64,000 nt of DNA from Rhodopseudomonas palustris. Lineage in GTDB: Bacteria; Pseudomonadota; Alphaproteobacteria; Rhizobiales; Xanthobacteraceae. Positions 62,440-64,000 of this stretch are shown piece by piece. The notes beneath the pieces were generated by a model that had not been told where the DNA came from, did not search any database, and worked only from the letters and a program-made list of their open reading frames with translations. The position numbers were made by a program, and so were the translations under genes. Each line of letters starts with the position of its first letter. Position 1 is the stretch's first letter. The stretch is from positions 3,063,001 to 3,127,000 of the forward strand of contig NZ_CP041387.1 of assembly GCF_007005445.1 (NCBI RefSeq), read 5' to 3'.

Positions 62440-62521
62440 CCGCCCTTGCGAGGCGCATCGCGCAGCAAGCCCGACTTCGGGCGCGCGGCCGGATTGCTCC
62501 GTTTGGCGCGCAATGACGGCG
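62440..62521. repeat. Dispersed repeat overlapping the 5' region of hpaR
   Basis: The leftward reading CGTCATTGCGCGCCAAACG, then GAGCAATCCGGCC, then CGCGATGCGCCTCGC is, from memory, a common intergenic element of Bradyrhizobium relatives, usually recognised by its accidental translation LRAKRSNP. It separates the hpaR core from the palindrome at 62573-62584. Confidence 0.65.
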
Positions 62522-62572
62522 GTGAATTCTTTCGCATCGCAGCAGACGCGGTTTCGGTTTGAGCGTCATCAT

Positions 62573-62584
62573 TTAACATGTTAA
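62573..62584. promoter_or_regulatory. Candidate HpaR operator
   Basis: TTAACATGTTAA is a perfect 12-base palindrome between the divergent hpaR and hpcD genes, 105 bases before hpcD. MarR-family operators are short AT-containing dyads of this kind. Confidence 0.55.
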
Positions 62585-62688
62585 CCAGTAGGCGCGCGAC
62601 GGTTTTGTTGGATGGACCGTACCGGAATCCGGGCCGGCGACGGCCCCGTGAATTGTTACTTCGGACGACAGACCGAGGCGAGGGATCC

Positions 62689-63087
62689 ATGCCGCATTTC
62701 ACCATCGAGTATTCCGCCAATCTCGACGACCGCGTCGACATCGCCGACATCGTCGAACTGGTCCGCGTTGCTGCGATCGAAACCGGCGTGTTTCCGGTCG
62801 GCGGCGTGCGGGTCCGCGCGATCCGCTGCGAGGCTTACGCGATCGCCGACGGCCGGCCTGGCTTCGCCTTCATGGCGATGCTGCTGCGGCTCGGCGAAGG
62901 CCGCGACCTCGCCGCCCGCAAGCGCGCCGGCGACCACATCTTCGCCCAGCTCTCGCACTATCTTGATCCGCTGTTCGGCGACGAGGGATTCGCACTGTCG
63001 TTCGACATGGTGGTGAACGACCGGGAGACGAGCTGGAAGCGCAATTCGATCCACGACCTGTTGATCGCCGAGGCCCGCCATGGCTGA
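62689..63087 (+). CDS. hpcD: 5-carboxymethyl-2-hydroxymuconate isomerase
   Basis: This 132-residue tautomerase-superfamily isomerase (also called HpaF) has the catalytic N-terminal proline MPHFTIEYSANLDDRVDIADIVELV, and EAYAIADGRPGFAFMAMLLRLGEGRDLAARKRAGDHIFAQLSHYLDPLFGDEGFALSFDMVVNDRETSWKRNSIHDLL. The frame opens at 62578, but ATG 62689-62691 follows GGCGAGGGATCC and puts Pro at position 2 as the mechanism requires. It overlaps the next gene by eight bases. It acts after ring cleavage of homoprotocatechuate. Confidence 0.92.
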   Translation: MPHFTIEYSANLDDRVDIADIVELVRVAAIETGVFPVGGVRVRAIRCEAYAIADGRPGFAFMAMLLRLGEGRDLAARKRAGDHIFAQLSHYLDPLFGDEGFALSFDMVVNDRETSWKRNSIHDLLIAEARHG

Positions 63088-64000
63088 TGCCGCCACCAAC
63101 ACTTCCGGATTCCAGGCCAATCTCGACCGCGCCGCACCGCTGCTGAAGCAACTCGAGGCCGATGGCATCGGCCATCTGATCGGCGGCGAAATCGTTGCGG
63201 CCTCATCCGGCGAGGTGTTCGAGACGGCCTCGCCGATCGACAATGCGGTGCTGGCGCAGGTGGCGCGCGGCACGGCGGCGGACATCGACCGCGCCGCCAA
63301 GGCCGCCAAGGCCGCGTTTCCGGCGTGGCGCGACATGGCGCCGGCCAGGCGGCGCAAACTGCTGCACAGGATCGCCGATGCGATCGAAGCGCGCGCCGAC
63401 GACATCGCGGTGCTGGAATGCATCGATACCGGCCAGGCGCATCGCTTCATGGCCAAGGCCGCGATGCGCGCCGCCGAGAACTTCCGGTTCTTCGCCGACA
63501 AATGCACCGAGGCCCGCGACGGGCTGAACACGCCGAGCGACGAGCATTGGAACGTCTCGACCCGGGTGCCGATCGGCACGGTCGGCGTGATCACGCCGTG
63601 GAATACGCCGTTCATGCTGTCGACCTGGAAGATCGCGCCCGCGCTCGCGGCCGGCTGCACCGTGGTGCACAAGCCGGCCGAGTGGTCGCCGGTGACGGCC
63701 GACCTGCTGGCGCGGATCTGCAGGGACGCCGGCCTGCCGGACGGCGTGCTCAACACCGTGCACGGCTTCGGCGAAGAAGCCGGCAAGGCGCTGACCGAAC
63801 ATCCGGCCATCAAGGCAATCGCTTTCGTCGGCGAAACCGCCACCGGCGCCGCCATCATGGCGCAGGGCGCACCGACGCTGAAGCGGGTGCATTTCGAACT
63901 CGGCGGCAAGAACCCGGTGATCGTGTTCGACGATGCCGATCTCGACCGCGCGCTCGATGCCGTGGTGTTCATGATCTACTCGCTCAACGGCGAGCGCTGC
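63080..64000 (+). CDS. hpaE: 5-carboxymethyl-2-hydroxymuconate semialdehyde dehydrogenase (partial at window end)
   Basis: This NAD-dependent aldehyde dehydrogenase oxidises the ring-cleavage semialdehyde of homoprotocatechuate. The visible 307 residues include IGGEIVAASSGEVFETASPIDNAVLAQVARG, GTVGVITPWNTPFMLSTWKIAPALAAGCTVVHKPAEWSP, IAFVGETATGAAIM, the glutamate motif HFELGGKNPVIVFDDADLDRA, and SLNGERC. The last codon in the window is the catalytic cysteine (Cys307). About 180-200 residues are missing. The ATG at 63080 overlaps the hpcD end, so the two are coupled. Confidence 0.92.
   Translation, partial: MADAATNTSGFQANLDRAAPLLKQLEADGIGHLIGGEIVAASSGEVFETASPIDNAVLAQVARGTAADIDRAAKAAKAAFPAWRDMAPARRRKLLHRIADAIEARADDIAVLECIDTGQAHRFMAKAAMRAAENFRFFADKCTEARDGLNTPSDEHWNVSTRVPIGTVGVITPWNTPFMLSTWKIAPALAAGCTVVHKPAEWSPVTADLLARICRDAGLPDGVLNTVHGFGEEAGKALTEHPAIKAIAFVGETATGAAIMAQGAPTLKRVHFELGGKNPVIVFDDADLDRALDAVVFMIYSLNGERC

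Noticed and set aside
1..64000. CRISPR arrays, rRNA, tRNA, transposases or prophage genes
   Set aside because: I read the intergenic regions on both strands and recognised none; the repeats present are long palindromes, not regularly spaced direct repeats.

Overview
The window looks like a stretch of chromosome from Rhodopseudomonas palustris or a very close relative (Nitrobacteraceae, Alphaproteobacteria). The evidence is high GC with strong third-position bias, a complete pimelate (dicarboxylate) degradation operon in the order described for that species as pimFABCDE, a full hopanoid gene cluster that includes the C-2 methylase hpnP lying between eutB and eutC, and long palindromic intergenic repeats typical of this family. 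I recognised no rRNA, tRNA, CRISPR array, transposase or prophage. All assignments come from reading the sequence and from memory of the families; no search was run.

Bases 1-9617 hold the pim system. Six leftward genes (pimF, pimA, pimB, pimC, pimD and pimE, the last cut by the window edge) encode CoA activation, dehydrogenation, hydration, oxidation and thiolysis of dicarboxylic acids. They diverge from an IclR-type regulator (pimR), with a clean dyad operator between them. Four junctions inside the operon are filled by long palindromic repeats. Bases 9648-17526 continue rightward from pimR: a branched-chain-amino-acid-type ABC transporter (livG, livF, livH, livM) and three tandem paralogous periplasmic binding proteins. 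The setting suggests that the substrate is a carboxylate rather than an amino acid.

Bases 17616-24659 are mixed housekeeping and stress genes: a DUF892 ferritin-like protein behind a textbook EcfG promoter, a CorA/ZntB-type metal transporter, an unusual two-part porin, an M20 amidohydrolase and a GMC oxidoreductase. Bases 24660-28010 look accessory: an orphan type I methylase (hsdM) without hsdS or hsdR, a hypothetical gene, a vapBC pair, and a 576-base gene-free stretch into which a near-consensus sigma-70 promoter fires.

Bases 28124-50147 are dominated by hopanoid biology: hpnO, hpnN, ispH-hpnH, hpnG, shc (hpnF), hpnE, hpnD and hpnC, then a second RND/MMPL exporter, and eutC-hpnP-eutB. Squalene is made by HpnC, HpnD and HpnE, cyclised by Shc, extended by HpnH and HpnG, aminated by HpnO, methylated by HpnP and moved by HpnN. 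A LysR-type pseudogene lies between hpnH and hpnG. Bases 50210-52422 encode a methyl-accepting chemotaxis protein and a secreted Cache-domain protein directly upstream of eutB.

Bases 52625-59365 are a three-gene leftward cassette (transglutaminase/DUF2126, circularly permuted ATP-grasp/alpha-E, second transglutaminase). It is predicted to make and process an unidentified peptide or amide product and is the least understood system here. Bases 59649-64000 belong to aromatic (homoprotocatechuate-type) catabolism: an HpcH/HpaI aldolase, an Ldh_2-type dehydrogenase and an HpaR-type MarR regulator leftward, and hpcD and hpaE rightward, the last cut by the window end exactly at its catalytic cysteine codon.
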